Of a DNA stretch of 12,098 bases, positions 1 to 6,142 are shown piece by piece. Position 1 is the stretch's first letter. Each line of letters starts with the position of its first letter. The stretch is from contig JASHRR010000187.1 in assembly GCA_030037185.1 (NCBI GenBank), positions 1-12,098 on the forward strand. Reading direction: 5' to 3'. The notes beneath the pieces were generated by a model. The model saw only the letters and a list, made by a program, of their open reading frames with translations. It did not search any database and was not told where the DNA came from. The position numbers were made by a program, and so were the translations under genes. The DNA comes from Xanthobacteraceae bacterium. GTDB taxonomy: Bacteria > Pseudomonadota > Alphaproteobacteria > Rhizobiales > Xanthobacteraceae.

Positions 1-639
1 GGGGTCCTCCAGTTCTTTTTCCGTCGGCAGTTCATCGTAGGCGAGCAGAGAGCCCATCGCTTGCGCCAGCGGCCGCACGTCGTAGCGACCGTCGTAACGC
101 TTGTTGAGGAGCAGCAGGTATTCAGTCGCCTCGTCTTCGTTTCCGAAGCCGAACCGCAGATCGCGTTCGCTGCTCGGATCATCGCGGGATGACGCAAAGG
201 CGTACCATTGCGGATCAGTTCTGTGCTTTTTCGATTCCTCCGTCGCGAAATACTCTTTGATAGCGGCTTCATATTCAGCCCGATCTACCGGGCTCATTTG
301 CTTGTATCCTTGCTCGTTGACCATAAATCCCGTCTTCTCGAAGGCATAAACCAGATGCGGTGGCATTCCTGTGGCTCGCATCGCTTCTAACGTTCGCGCG
401 CGGGACTTTTCTTCGGTCAGTGGTACGGGTGTATCGTAATCAGAATCAAATATCAGCGGATCGTCTGGCCCAGGTTCGCGCCCAAATTTTTCAATGAATG
501 CTTCTCGTAGCTTTTGCCGTGCTGCCGCCAGCTTTCGCGTCCGTTCACCCATGAGTTTACCCTCCACGCGTAGCGGGGTTCGGCCTTCGTCCGCATCCAT
601 TGCGGTCATCCAGCGAACACGGCCTTCATCACGCCCCAT
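1..639 (-). CDS. Hypothetical protein, C-terminus cut by window edge
   Basis: I do not recognise this family. An open frame runs on the minus strand from an ATG at 639 to the left edge with no stop, giving 213 visible residues. A TAG lies three codons upstream of this ATG. An internal in-frame ATG at 552 has a much better ribosome binding site (GGAGGG, 7 nt spacing) and may be the true start; the 29-residue extension nevertheless reads like protein (GRVRWMTAMDADEGR). The protein is soluble and highly charged, with no signal peptide or membrane segment. Visible stretches include GERTRKLAAARQKLREAF, EKFGREPGPDDPL and a Tyr/Leu-rich TEYLLLLNKRYDGRYDV. Codons are visibly more A/T-rich than in the cys or leuC genes, and a recombinase-like remnant lies just upstream, which together suggest acquired DNA. 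Existence as a gene is fairly likely; function is unknown. Confidence 0.6.
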   Translation of the reverse strand, partial: MGRDEGRVRWMTAMDADEGRTPLRVEGKLMGERTRKLAAARQKLREAFIEKFGREPGPDDPLIFDSDYDTPVPLTEEKSRARTLEAMRATGMPPHLVYAFEKTGFMVNEQGYKQMSPVDRAEYEAAIKEYFATEESKKHRTDPQWYAFASSRDDPSSERDLRFGFGNEDEATEYLLLLNKRYDGRYDVRPLAQAMGSLLAYDELPTEKELEDP

Positions 640-994
640 CGAATGCTATGTCGATGGGACCGAGCGGCTCAACAGTAGACCGAAAGAAGAGCGGCCGACA
701 GACCTGTAACTTTTCGATCGTTCAACTTGCGGGGGCCTAATCTGACTTGCGGCGCTGACCAGAGCCTTAGGCCGCGGCATCATCCCTAAGCGGGCTGTCG
801 ACACAGCTGCCGACTACGCCCCAGTCGTTCGGGAGATGGAGGCAGCAGGCATGAAGTCACTGGCAGGTATCGCTGCGGCACTCTACTGAGCGGGGGGTGC
901 CCCTGAGCCCCCACGCGACTTGGTAGGCCGTGCAGGTTGGTCGCGTAATGGCTACTAGGCTCGTTGCCCTTGGCAGTGCTCACTCTAGGTGATA
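640..994. other. Gene-poor spacer
   Basis: Apart from the recombinase-like remnant I see no gene here. The stretch contains an 8-bp direct repeat ACTTGCGG (725-732 and 745-752), a G-rich/C-rich inverted stretch near 891-912, and a 7-bp inverted repeat ACGCGAC/GTCGCGT (913-919 and 940-946) separated by 20 nt. None of these has a T-tract that would make it a convincing terminator. The promoter of the leftmost gene should lie here, but I cannot point to clear hexamers. Confidence 0.4.
746..889 (+). pseudogene. Remnant of a serine recombinase C-terminus
   Basis: An open stretch of 47 codons, bounded by TGA at 743-745 and TGA at 887-889, has no start codon of its own upstream of its best part. 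It ends in residues ADYAPVVREMEAAGMKSLAG followed by IAAALY. This resembles the segment after the catalytic domain of resolvase/invertase-type recombinases, where an Ala-rich helix is followed by a V.P.IRE...AG..SL..IA.ALN pattern. Nothing of the catalytic domain is visible, and the frame stops exactly where the DNA-binding part should continue. I read it as a decayed fragment. The call rests on a short pattern match made by eye, so it is tentative. Confidence 0.35.
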
Positions 995-1513
995 TCACTC
1001 GCCGCGGCTGACAGGCTCCTGAGAAATAGCTTCAATACGCGGAAAGTGCTGACAGGCTTCGAGAAACTTGATCAACCCCTCCCTTGGAATTGTTGTGGTC
1101 ATGGAGTTGACCAGGGGGTGATAGTTCAAAAGCTCATGGGCCAGCATCGGTGCATCAAGCACGACGGTCACTTTGCGACCGACATCGTTAATCGCCCCGA
1201 ATGGTGTGACTGAGCCGGGCTCCACGCCCAGCAACTCCTGTAGCGCGCCTGGTGAGGCAAAGGAGAACCGGCCACTGGCCCCCATCCGGCGATGAAGGCC
1301 TTTCAAGTCAATTGCGGCTTCCTCGCCGGCAACGATCAGGTAGTAGGCGCCACGCTTGTCCCTGAGGAACAGATTCTTGGTATGTCCGCCAGGGATTTTG
1401 CCCCGCAACCCGCGGGATTGCTCGACCGTGAACAAAGGCGGGTGAGATACAGTGGCGTGAGGGATCTTGAGCTGGTCGAGGAATGCGAAGAGATCGGCGG
1501 GAGTTGCGGGCAT
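995..1513 (-). CDS. YbaK/EbsC-type aminoacyl-tRNA deacylase (ProX/PrdX family)
   Basis: A 172-residue single-domain protein of the YbaK/ProX trans-editing family. Such proteins hydrolyse mischarged tRNAs; the closest group by eye is ProXp-ala, described in Caulobacter, which removes alanine from tRNA-Pro. Visible signatures are the N-terminal helix region LFAFLDQLKIPHATVSHPP, the GGHTKNLFLRDKRG segment with the conserved Lys46-Asn47 pair, YYLIVAGEEAAIDLK, then FASPGALQELLGVEPGSVTPFG and, near residues 132-138, a YHPLVNS-like segment. The length fits a free-standing editing domain. The chosen start is the ATG at 1513; no strong ribosome binding site is visible upstream, but family alignment of the N-terminus supports it. 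It is transcribed alone, 165 bp downstream of the DUF2061 gene on the same strand. The family assignment is firm; the exact tRNA and amino-acid specificity is inferred. Confidence 0.9.
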   Translation of the reverse strand: MPATPADLFAFLDQLKIPHATVSHPPLFTVEQSRGLRGKIPGGHTKNLFLRDKRGAYYLIVAGEEAAIDLKGLHRRMGASGRFSFASPGALQELLGVEPGSVTPFGAINDVGRKVTVVLDAPMLAHELLNYHPLVNSMTTTIPREGLIKFLEACQHFPRIEAISQEPVSRGE

Positions 1514-1610
1514 GATGAATGAGCCAACACGCTTTGTGCAGGCGCCGGTGGTTGAAGAGCGGGGCAGCCTTTATGGGCGCCCCTCGTGTGGTGCGTCTGT
1601 CCACCGGTCC

Positions 1611-1627
1611 GCCGCTAGGGCAGCGGC
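1611..1627. repeat. Inverted repeat downstream of the DUF2061 gene
   Basis: GCCGCT (1611-1616) and AGCGGC (1622-1627) form a perfect 6-bp stem with a 5-nt loop, about 50 bp past the stop codon of the DUF2061 gene. It sits in GC-rich DNA without a following T-tract, so it is at best a weak terminator for that gene or an RNA stability hairpin. Confidence 0.3.
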
Positions 1628-1678
1628 CCCGGGGAACCCTGGGCTCGCGAAACCGACGAACGCCAGCGTCAGACCACT

Positions 1679-1897
1679 TTAGCGTTTGTCCCAGGTTACC
1701 ACAGCCCACGCCCGTTCGTGCAGGTAGTAGATCAGGATCTTGGTCACGACCTCGACCGCCGCAATGCTGCCGGCAAGACTAACTTTTCCGGTCATGAAGA
1801 AGCTGATGGTGAACGTATCGATGGAGCCGACCGCCCGCCAGGTCACGGCCTTCATGAATGATCGGCCATGTCCCTCATGGCCGCGGACCAGGTTCAT
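1679..1897 (-). CDS. DUF2061 family small membrane protein
   Basis: A 72-residue protein whose core, from RSFMKAVTWRAVGSIDTF through ISFFMTGKVSLAGSIAAVEVV to TKILIYYLHERAW, matches the DUF2061 pattern: an initial K..TWR..GS.DT segment, two hydrophobic stretches, then a YYLHER.W end. It is probably an inner-membrane protein with one or two short transmembrane helices; its function is not known. I chose the ATG at 1897 because a GGAG lies 4 nt upstream and the resulting length suits the family. An ATG at 1969 would add 24 residues without any recognised domain. The gene is divergent from the sulfate-assimilation operon and shares its upstream region, so a role linked to sulfate uptake or assimilation is a reasonable but unproven inference. 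Confidence 0.75.
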   Translation of the reverse strand: MNLVRGHEGHGRSFMKAVTWRAVGSIDTFTISFFMTGKVSLAGSIAAVEVVTKILIYYLHERAWAVVTWDKR

Positions 1898-1985
1898 CCA
1901 GCTCCGGGCACCAGATTGGATTTCGACGTGCCGCGGCCCGGGCGCGGAAAGATTCGGTATGAAACGCATCCGCGAAAATTCCCCA

Positions 1986-2018
1986 TTGACGAGAATTAAA
2001 TTCTATATAGATGTTAAA
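1986..2018 (+). promoter_or_regulatory. Putative cys operon promoter/operator with perfect palindrome
   Basis: This A/T-rich island stands out between the divergent DUF2061 gene and the cys operon. It contains TTGACG (1986-1991) as a candidate -35 element. Directly behind it lies the perfect palindrome AGAATT-A-AATTCT (1992-2004), then TATATAGATG, which holds only a weak -10 match at normal spacing. A palindrome placed in the promoter spacer is the usual position for a repressor operator. I do not recognise the regulator. The half-site AGAA...TTCT resembles the Irr iron-control element but has 5 nt between halves rather than 3. Confidence 0.45.
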
Positions 2019-2064
2019 AGCGGATATCAAACAGAAGATCTTTCTTTTATCATCGAGGCCTCTC

Positions 2065-2415
2065 GTGAAACAAGCGCCCTCCCCAGCGCGCCCCGACGAG
2101 ATTTTCCTTCTCGTGGCCGATCACCAAGGGTGCAGGCGCGCTCGGCCAGCGCTCGAGGGCGGGCAGAACTTGACGGCAGAGCCGGGACGCCGGCTCGACC
2201 CCGAAGGCTTGGTGCGACCGATCCTCCCCTTCCGCGGTCGGCGCGTCATGGAGGTCATGCGCGATCGGGGCATTGACCTCAGTGCGACCTGCGGAGCAGC
2301 CTGCGCCGGCTGCCATGTCTACCTCGATCGGCCTTCTCCCGAGCGCCTGCATCTGATGTGGCCCGGCCTCAGCGGGCTGCGCGTGCGCCTCGCGCCGGGC
2401 TCGGAATTGGAGTGA
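2065..2415 (+). CDS. Degenerate 2Fe-2S ferredoxin-like protein
   Basis: A 116-residue ORF whose second half resembles adrenodoxin-type 2Fe-2S ferredoxins: GRRVMEVMRDRGIDLSATCG, then AACAGCHVYLD, then GLRVRLAPGSEL at the end. The cluster-binding pattern is broken. The first three cysteines are spaced C-x3-C-x2-C instead of C-x5-C-x2-C. The roughly 25-residue acidic segment between the third and fourth ligands is missing, and no cysteine is found where the fourth ligand should be. The start is taken as GTG 2065 because GAGG lies 6 nt upstream; an ATG at 2011 has no ribosome binding site. The ORF ends 5 nt before cysD, so the two are surely co-transcribed. It may be a decaying electron carrier once serving sulfite or APS reduction, or a small protein that no longer binds a cluster. 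Confidence 0.5.
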   Translation: MKQAPSPARPDEIFLLVADHQGCRRARPALEGGQNLTAEPGRRLDPEGLVRPILPFRGRRVMEVMRDRGIDLSATCGAACAGCHVYLDRPSPERLHLMWPGLSGLRVRLAPGSELE

Positions 2416-2420
2416 TACCC

Positions 2421-3215
2421 GTGGATCGGCTCGACGAACTTGAAGCCCAGAGCATCTTCATCTTCCGCGAGGCGTTCGCGCGGCTGAGGAAGCTTGCCTT
2501 GCTGTGGTCGCTCGGCAAGGACTCCAACGTGATGATATGGCTCGCCCGCAAGGCTTTCTTCGGTCACATGCCGTTCCCGGTCATGCATGTGGATACGGGA
2601 AAGAAGTTTCCCGAGATGTACGCATTCCGGGATCGCTATGCGGCCGAGTGGGGCCTCGATCTCATCGTTGAATCCTGCCCGCCGATCGAGGCGGTCGACC
2701 CCACGCTGCCGCCGGCGGCCCGTTCGGCCGCGCGCAAGACCGAAGGGTTGAAACTTGCCCTTGCCAGGCACGGCTTCGATGGCCTGTTTGCCGGGATTCG
2801 CCGCGACGAGGAAGCGACCCGCGCCAAGGAGCGGGTGTTCTCGCCGCGCGGCCTGCAAGGACACTGGGACGTGCGTGATCAACCACCAGAATTCTGGGAT
2901 CAGTTCAATGCGCGGCTTCCGCCAGGCGCGCATCTGCGAGTCCATCCGATCCTGCATTGGACCGAGAGCGACATCTGGACCTATACCCGCCGCGAAGCCA
3001 TACCGATGATTCCGCTCTATCTTGCCAAGAACGGCAAACGCTATCGCTCGCTTGGCGACGCCGACATCACCTTTCCGGTGCCATCGCAGGCCGGCTCGAT
3101 CGAGGCAATCATTGCCGAACTCCGTCTCACGCGAACACCCGAACGCGCCGGCCGCGCCATGGACCACGAGGCCGAGGACGCCTTCGAGCGGCTGCGCGTC
3201 GCCGGATATCTCTGA
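2421..3215 (+). CDS. cysD: Sulfate adenylyltransferase small subunit CysD
   Basis: The catalytic subunit of ATP sulfurylase, which forms adenosine 5'-phosphosulfate (APS) from ATP and sulfate in the cytoplasm together with the GTPase CysN. It is 264 residues. The PP-loop is SLGKDS (30-35), followed by HVDTGKKFPEMYAFRDR (56-72), KTEGLKLAL (106-114), the GIRRDEEATRAKER block (125-138) and HPILHWTESDIWTY (175-188), all typical of CysD. It is shorter than the about 300-residue enterobacterial protein because the region between PLYLAK and the C-terminal RYRSLGDADITFPV is compact. The start is GTG 2421, with GGAG 8 nt upstream; an in-frame GTG at 2412 overlaps this ribosome binding site. It lies 5 nt after the ferredoxin-like ORF and 40 nt before its partner subunit, giving one operon. 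Confidence 0.95.
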   Translation: MDRLDELEAQSIFIFREAFARLRKLALLWSLGKDSNVMIWLARKAFFGHMPFPVMHVDTGKKFPEMYAFRDRYAAEWGLDLIVESCPPIEAVDPTLPPAARSAARKTEGLKLALARHGFDGLFAGIRRDEEATRAKERVFSPRGLQGHWDVRDQPPEFWDQFNARLPPGAHLRVHPILHWTESDIWTYTRREAIPMIPLYLAKNGKRYRSLGDADITFPVPSQAGSIEAIIAELRLTRTPERAGRAMDHEAEDAFERLRVAGYL

Positions 3216-3255
3216 AAGAGCCGCCCTGCTTCCCTGATCGTGGAGCCCCAGTGCC

Positions 3256-5304
3256 ATGAATGCCCATGCCGCCCCGCAAGCCGCCGTCGCGCCAAGACCG
3301 CAAGCGGCAACCTCGCGTCCGCTGGTCCGCATCGTCATCGTCGGCCATGTGGACCATGGCAAATCGACCTTGATCGGCCGTTTGCTGGCCGAAACTGGAA
3401 GCCTGGCGGACGGCAAGCTTGATGAGCTCAAGGCGATCAGCGCCCGGCGTGGCGTGCCATTCGAATGGTCGTTCTTGCTTGACGCGCTGCAGACCGAGCG
3501 GGATCAAGGGATCACCATCGACACCAGCCAGATTCGATTTTGCACCCCCGCGCGCGATTTTGTGCTGATCGATGCGCCCGGGCACACCGAATTCCTCCGC
3601 AACATGGTCACCGGCGCGTCGCAGGCCGACGCAGCGCTCCTTCTGGTGGATGCTGGCGAGGGCATGCGCCAGCAGACGCTGCGCCACGCCTATCTGTTGC
3701 GCCTGCTTGGCATCCGCCAAGTGGTCGTGATCATCAACAAGATGGACCGGGTGGGCTACGACGACAGCCGCTTTTTTGAAATTGATGCCGAAATTACCGC
3801 CCATTTGACCGACATCGGCCTCGAGCCGGCGGCCGTCATCCCGATTTCGGCGCGCTATGGCGACGGCGTCGTCGAGCGAACCGCCGCGCTCGGCTGGTAC
3901 CGGGGACCGACCGTGATCGAGGCGCTCGATCGCTTCGCGCCGGCACGGCCGGCAGCGGCGTTGCCGCTGCGGCTGCCGGTGCAGGCGGTCTACCGGTTCG
4001 ATGACCGCCGCATCGTGGCGGGCCGGATTCAAAGTGGCTTCATCGCGGTGGGCGACGAAATTGCGGTCGCACCGTCCGGCAGACGGGCGGTCGTGCGCAG
4101 CATCGAGGCATGGCCCGACAAGGGCGGCGAGTGTCGGCCGGCCGGAGCTGGGCAATCGGTCGGCATTACGCTCGATCGCGAGTTGTTTATCGCCCGCGGC
4201 GACCTCGTCGCACACCCCGACAATCGGGCGCCCTCGGGCCGATCGCTCAGGGCACGGATATTCTGGCTGCACGACTGCGCGCTGACCCCCGGCACGCCTG
4301 TCACGGTGCGGGCCGCAACGGCGGAGACCCGCGGCATCATTACGGCGATCGCCAATGCGTTCGATCCAGGTGACACGACGGTCGCGAGCCACCCTGGTCC
4401 ATCTCAGGTCGGCCAAAATCATGTTGGCGAAGTCGAGATTGAGCTTGCAAGCCCCGTCGCGGCCGACGTCTACGCCGACAATCCCCGCACCGGGCGCATC
4501 GTGCTCGACCTGGACGGGCGCATCGCAGGCGGGGGCCTGGTGCTCGCGCTCAGGCCAACCCACCACGCTGCGGCAGCGGAAAAACCGCAAGAGGCATCCG
4601 CCGCCACCCTCGATCGCGCACTTGCGGGCTTTAATCTGACCGAACGGCTCGTCGCTTTCCGCCAAGCGCTCGGCGGCGCGATCGTTTTCACCACCAGCTT
4701 CGGAGTGGAAGATCAGGTCATCCTTCATCACATTTGCCAAGCTGGTCTCGATATCGATGTCGTTACCCTCGACACCGGCCGCCTGTTTCCGGAAACCTAC
4801 ACGACTTGGGAACAAACCGAACGGCGCTACGGGGTGAGGATTCGCGCGGTTTATCCGCAGCAGGCGGCGCTTGAAGAACTCGTCGCGGCCCAGGGCATCA
4901 ACGGTTTCTACCGGGCGCCGGAGGCGCGCATCGCCTGCTGCGACATCCGTAAGGTCGAGCCGCTCAGGCGGGCGCTGGTGGGCGCGCAGGGTTGGATTAC
5001 GGGATTGCGCGCCGATCAGTCGGCAGATCGGGCGAACATCAACCTCGTTACCGCCGATCGGGCCTACAATCTCCTCAAATTGAGCCCGCTCATTGATTGG
5101 TCCCGGCAGGCCGTGCAGGAGTTCGCCGCCGTCCACGAGGTTCCGATCAATCCGCTCCACCAAAAGGGCTTCCTATCGATTGGTTGTGCACCCTGCACCC
5201 GGGCCGTGCGCCCCGGCGAGCCCGAACGCGCTGGCCGCTGGTGGTGGGAAGACGGCAGCAAGCGGGAGTGCGGCCTTCACGTTGCCACGGATGCGGCACG
5301 ATAA
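3256..5304 (+). CDS. cysN: Fusion of CysN (ATP sulfurylase GTPase subunit) with APS reductase (CysH type)
   Basis: A 682-residue bifunctional protein. Residues about 21-433 are CysN: P-loop GHVDHGKST (30-38), [10 protein letters not shown] (81-90), DAPGH (106-110), NKMD (161-164), then elongation-factor-like beta-barrel domains. After an Ala-rich linker (about 434-455), residues about 456-676 form a CysH-type reductase: TTSFGVEDQ (479-487), [15 protein letters not shown] (501-515), the Cys pair 561-562, C644-x2-C647, and the C-terminal ECGLH with catalytic Cys672. The CC...CxxC set binds a 4Fe-4S cluster and marks APS rather than PAPS reductases. CysN drives APS synthesis by CysD using GTP; the reductase turns APS into sulfite and AMP with thioredoxin. 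CysN is commonly fused to APS kinase (CysC/NodQ); fusion to the reductase is unusual. The reading frame is continuous through the junction. The start ATG has GGAG 10 nt upstream. Confidence 0.93.
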   Translation: MNAHAAPQAAVAPRPQAATSRPLVRIVIVGHVDHGKSTLIGRLLAETGSLADGKLDELKAISARRGVPFEWSFLLDALQTERDQGITIDTSQIRFCTPARDFVLIDAPGHTEFLRNMVTGASQADAALLLVDAGEGMRQQTLRHAYLLRLLGIRQVVVIINKMDRVGYDDSRFFEIDAEITAHLTDIGLEPAAVIPISARYGDGVVERTAALGWYRGPTVIEALDRFAPARPAAALPLRLPVQAVYRFDDRRIVAGRIQSGFIAVGDEIAVAPSGRRAVVRSIEAWPDKGGECRPAGAGQSVGITLDRELFIARGDLVAHPDNRAPSGRSLRARIFWLHDCALTPGTPVTVRAATAETRGIITAIANAFDPGDTTVASHPGPSQVGQNHVGEVEIELASPVAADVYADNPRTGRIVLDLDGRIAGGGLVLALRPTHHAAAAEKPQEASAATLDRALAGFNLTERLVAFRQALGGAIVFTTSFGVEDQVILHHICQAGLDIDVVTLDTGRLFPETYTTWEQTERRYGVRIRAVYPQQAALEELVAAQGINGFYRAPEARIACCDIRKVEPLRRALVGAQGWITGLRADQSADRANINLVTADRAYNLLKLSPLIDWSRQAVQEFAAVHEVPINPLHQKGFLSIGCAPCTRAVRPGEPERAGRWWWEDGSKRECGLHVATDAAR

Positions 5305-5375
5305 GGGCAGCGTCGCCAGCTCCAGCCAAATGAGGTTCGCAGCGGCGGGGAGCTTTTGCGGTCGCGCTTCGATAT

Positions 5376-5390
5376 CCCGATCCGATCGGG
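5376..5390 (+). repeat. Hairpin downstream of the cys operon
   Basis: CCCGAT (5376-5381) and ATCGGG (5385-5390) form a perfect 6-bp stem with a 3-nt loop, 72 bp past the stop of the CysN-reductase gene. There is no T-run after it, so it is only a weak terminator candidate. Confidence 0.3.
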
Positions 5391-5476
5391 CTGGCGAGGT
5401 TTCAAACCGGCCCGCCGCGGCGGCCCCCTCAAGGCCGCACGGTCGCACTTGCCACAGGCAATCCGGTGACGGCGCC

Positions 5477-5496
5477 CTCCCTGCCCTTGCGGGGAG
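5477..5496 (+). repeat. GC-rich stem-loop between the cys operon and the PsiF gene
   Basis: CTCCCTGC (5477-5484) pairs with GCGGGGAG (5489-5496) over 8 positions, with one G-T pair, around a CCTT loop. This C-run/G-run hairpin looks like the short intergenic hairpins dispersed in many alphaproteobacterial genomes. No T-tract follows. The surrounding 5305-5618 holds no gene that I can support. Confidence 0.35.
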
Positions 5497-5528
5497 CGGG
5501 ATCTGGCGCGGGCGAGGAACTCGGGTCA

Positions 5529-5557
5529 CTGGATTTTTGCATCGCCTCAGGTATACA
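5529..5557 (+). promoter_or_regulatory. Candidate promoter of the PsiF-repeat gene
   Basis: TATACA at 5552-5557 is a good -10 match about 60 bp upstream of the start codon. At 17-bp spacing the -35 position is CTGGAT (5529-5534), which is weak. I therefore regard the -10 as suggestive and the promoter as activator-dependent if real. Confidence 0.3.
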
Positions 5558-5618
5558 ACCCGCCGCCAAGCTCGGCCGGGGGAAGGATTCGTTCCCGACA
5601 CAATCTGAGGAGAATCCG

Positions 5619-5864
5619 ATGAAGAAGATGTTGCTCGCAGCACTGCTTTCGACATTCGCGGCGGGCGCTTTGGCGCAAGAAGCGACGTGCAAATCCCAGG
5701 CTTCCGACAAGAACCTTGCGGGCGCCGCACTCAAGAGCTTCATGACAAAATGTCAGAAGGACGCCACGGCCTCTTGCACGAGCCAGGCAACCGACAAGAA
5801 GCTGTCTGGGGCGGCGAAGACGAGTTTTACCAAGAAATGCGTGCGCGATGCCGTGGGCACCTAA
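5619..5864 (+). CDS. Secreted PsiF-repeat protein
   Basis: An 81-residue exported protein. Residues 1-19 are a Sec signal peptide (MKKMLLAALLSTFAAGALA) with a likely AxA cleavage site. The mature part consists of two PsiF repeats, residues 24-45 and 53-74, each with the form C.SQA.DK.L.GAA..SF...C and two cysteines 21 positions apart. Disulfides within each repeat in the periplasm are likely but inferred. PsiF of E. coli is phosphate-starvation-inducible; the molecular role of the family is unknown. The start is certain: GAGGAG lies 6 nt upstream of ATG 5619, and the signal peptide begins exactly there. The gene is a single transcription unit between its own promoter region and a strong terminator. 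No Pho box was recognised upstream. Confidence 0.88.
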   Translation: MKKMLLAALLSTFAAGALAQEATCKSQASDKNLAGAALKSFMTKCQKDATASCTSQATDKKLSGAAKTSFTKKCVRDAVGT

Positions 5865-5898
5865 CCTCAGCAGCCGGCGCGAATCTGCAGCATGGAAG

Positions 5899-5927
5899 AA
5901 ACGGGACGCGATAGTGTCCCGTTTTTT
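5899..5927 (+). terminator. Intrinsic terminator of the PsiF-repeat gene
   Basis: AAACGGGAC (5899-5907) pairs perfectly with GTCCCGTTT (5916-5924) over 9 bp, with an 8-nt loop, and the right arm continues into six T residues (5922-5927). It lies 35 bp after the stop codon. This is the clearest intrinsic terminator in the window. Confidence 0.9.
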
Positions 5928-5957
5928 AATTGGGCTGCGTTCGCATGCCTGGAGTCA

Positions 5958-6012
5958 GGCGACCACCGGGGCCGATCTTGGAGACCTCAGGAGGTCTGAT
6001 CTTGTGGTCGCC
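5958..6012. repeat. Nested inverted repeat element
   Basis: An outer perfect 9-bp pair GGCGACCAC (5958-5966)/GTGGTCGCC (6004-6012) encloses an inner perfect 6-bp hairpin AGACCT (5982-5987)/AGGTCT (5992-5997) with a CAGG loop. GATCTTG also occurs twice as a direct repeat on both sides of the inner hairpin (5974-5980 and 5998-6004). This is too ordered to be chance alone. It lies between the PsiF terminator and the end of the convergent MmgE/PrpD gene. It could be a folded RNA, a dispersed repeat or a protein-binding site. Confidence 0.5.
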
Positions 6013-6142
6013 CCCCGTTGTTCGTGACCCCGCTGTAACTCCTCCCCAGCCCGCTTTTCGGCAACCAACCGAGGGCCTGCAAGCCCGCAGCCGCCCAGAA
6101 GAGACGGCGAACCGCCTCCTTACCGAACCTGTAAAGGCAAAT

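Noticed and set aside
690..760. Possible tRNA or attachment-site remnant suggested by a GTTCAAC sequence
   Set aside because: The flanking bases do not form a T-arm or acceptor stem, and no other tRNA arms are visible.
1992..2004. Iron-control element (Irr box) at the cys palindrome
   Set aside because: The Irr box has AGAA and TTCT separated by 3 nt with outer TTT/AAA; here the separation is 5 nt and the outer bases differ.
2319..3431. 370-codon minus-strand frame over cysD
   Set aside because: Low-complexity translation with no family features, opposite a fully recognisable cysD.
3127..5163. Long open frame of 678 codons on the minus strand, antisense to the CysN-reductase gene
   Set aside because: Its translation is Arg/Asp/His-rich without any domain, and it lies opposite a gene with complete CysN and reductase motifs. 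High GC content readily creates long antisense frames.
4624..5304. Reading the reductase part as a separate PAPS reductase gene
   Set aside because: There is no start with a ribosome binding site in the linker and no stop in CysN. The CC and CxxC cysteines argue for APS rather than PAPS as substrate.
5466..5618. Longer start for the PsiF-repeat protein
   Set aside because: It would bury the signal peptide inside the protein; ATG 5619 has a strong GAGGAG ribosome binding site.
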